Positions 63,440 to 64,000 of a DNA stretch of 64,000 nucleotides are shown here, one piece after another. The notes beneath the pieces were generated by a model that searched no databases, had not been told where the DNA came from, and worked only from the letters and a program-made list of their open reading frames with translations. A program made the translations under genes and the position numbers. Each line of letters begins with the position of its first letter. The first letter of the stretch is position 1. Source of the stretch: Panopea generosa (taxonomy: Eukaryota > Mollusca > Bivalvia > Adapedonta > Hiatellidae); contig CM055903.1 of assembly GCA_029582155.1 (NCBI GenBank), positions 41,920,769-41,984,768 of the forward strand, in the 5' to 3' direction.

Positions 63440-64000
63440 ACGTTAACAGAAACTGACAGATCTGCATGTTGCAGTGTTGAGGAATGCTGATTTCTTTAAA
63501 TAGAAGGTATTAAACTATAATTTGGACATGTTATGAATAGATGAACACAATCTGAGTTTTTAAACATTTCAATATAACTGATGGTGCAGATTTGCATTTT
63601 TTTTTCATGCATTTATGATAGAGATTACACACATTGACCAAACTTTGTATATGTCAATTTCTTGATATTCATGTTATCCATGTATGATTTAGTATTCTGT
63701 TAAATGTGGAAACAAAAAGAGAGATACATCATGTCTAATGCATGGCAGAATGCTGGTTTACTCTGTAGATGGTCATTTTGATGTTTCCTTGCCCTAAGTT
63801 TAGGTTTATGAGCAGTGTCCAGTCTCATATTTCATGTACACCTGTCCTCATAGACAGATCCTATTTGTGACACTCTCTCCATCATGTGTGGTTTTGCCAT
63901 ATTTCTGTAGAACTACCAACCCTTAATTCAGGTTGAAGTATCTGCAAGATCACACTGAATTCCAGTGGGCATGCTTATTGCTCAGATTGTGAATTTTAAG
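63440..64000. other. Right edge of window, no feature seen
   Basis: No open frame longer than chance and no repeat that I recognise. Confidence 0.4.

Overview
The window is AT-rich, intron-rich animal DNA. It is crowded with tRNA-headed SINEs, short inverted-repeat DNA elements and tandem repeats. The gene content (an inter-alpha-trypsin inhibitor heavy-chain-like gene, a secreted serine protease with a small cysteine module, and an HSPA12-type Hsp70 relic) fits a mollusc, most likely a marine bivalve. That assignment is an inference from gene families and repeat style, not a species identification. There are no prokaryotic operons, no true tRNA or rRNA genes, and no CRISPR array.

Layout. 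1-450: a pentanucleotide/tetranucleotide array lies against the 3' end of a decayed antisense non-LTR retrotransposon (about 480-3330), which itself carries a SINE with a perfect 12-bp target duplication. 4039-20790 (+): the 3' part of an ITIH-like gene. Eleven exons with compatible splice phases encode 724 residues, running from the end of the VIT domain through a VWA domain with a DxSxS metal site to a lysine-rich C-terminus. Its introns hold SINEs, Tigger-like and other MITEs, a 39-bp minisatellite, AT microsatellites and a duplicated exon region. 20950-33400: intergenic, with a MITE that appears to carry a helicase-like N-terminus, a hAT-type MITE with an 8-bp duplication, SINEs, and a 2.6-kb satellite of about 22 units of 122 bp with a higher-order period of 1334 bp. 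33424-51901 (+): a complete seven-exon serine protease gene (427 residues). It encodes a signal peptide, a six-cysteine clip/beta-defensin-like module, a Thr/Ser/Pro linker with the linker cysteine, and a chymotrypsin-fold domain with an unusual acidic repeat insertion. 52650-56600: repeats and a CpG-rich block. 56982-58763 (+): an intronless, broken HSPA12-like copy. 59218-62924: a 3.7-kb element bounded by 25-bp inverted repeats. 62975-63439: a third copy of a MITE family seen twice earlier.

How the genes relate. ITIH-like proteins and clip-type proteases are both secreted and act in extracellular matrix or haemolymph proteolysis and immunity. Their proximity is suggestive only; nothing in the sequence shows co-regulation. 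Coding exons were placed by homology I recognise, by GT-AG boundaries and by phase bookkeeping; no alignment or search was run.
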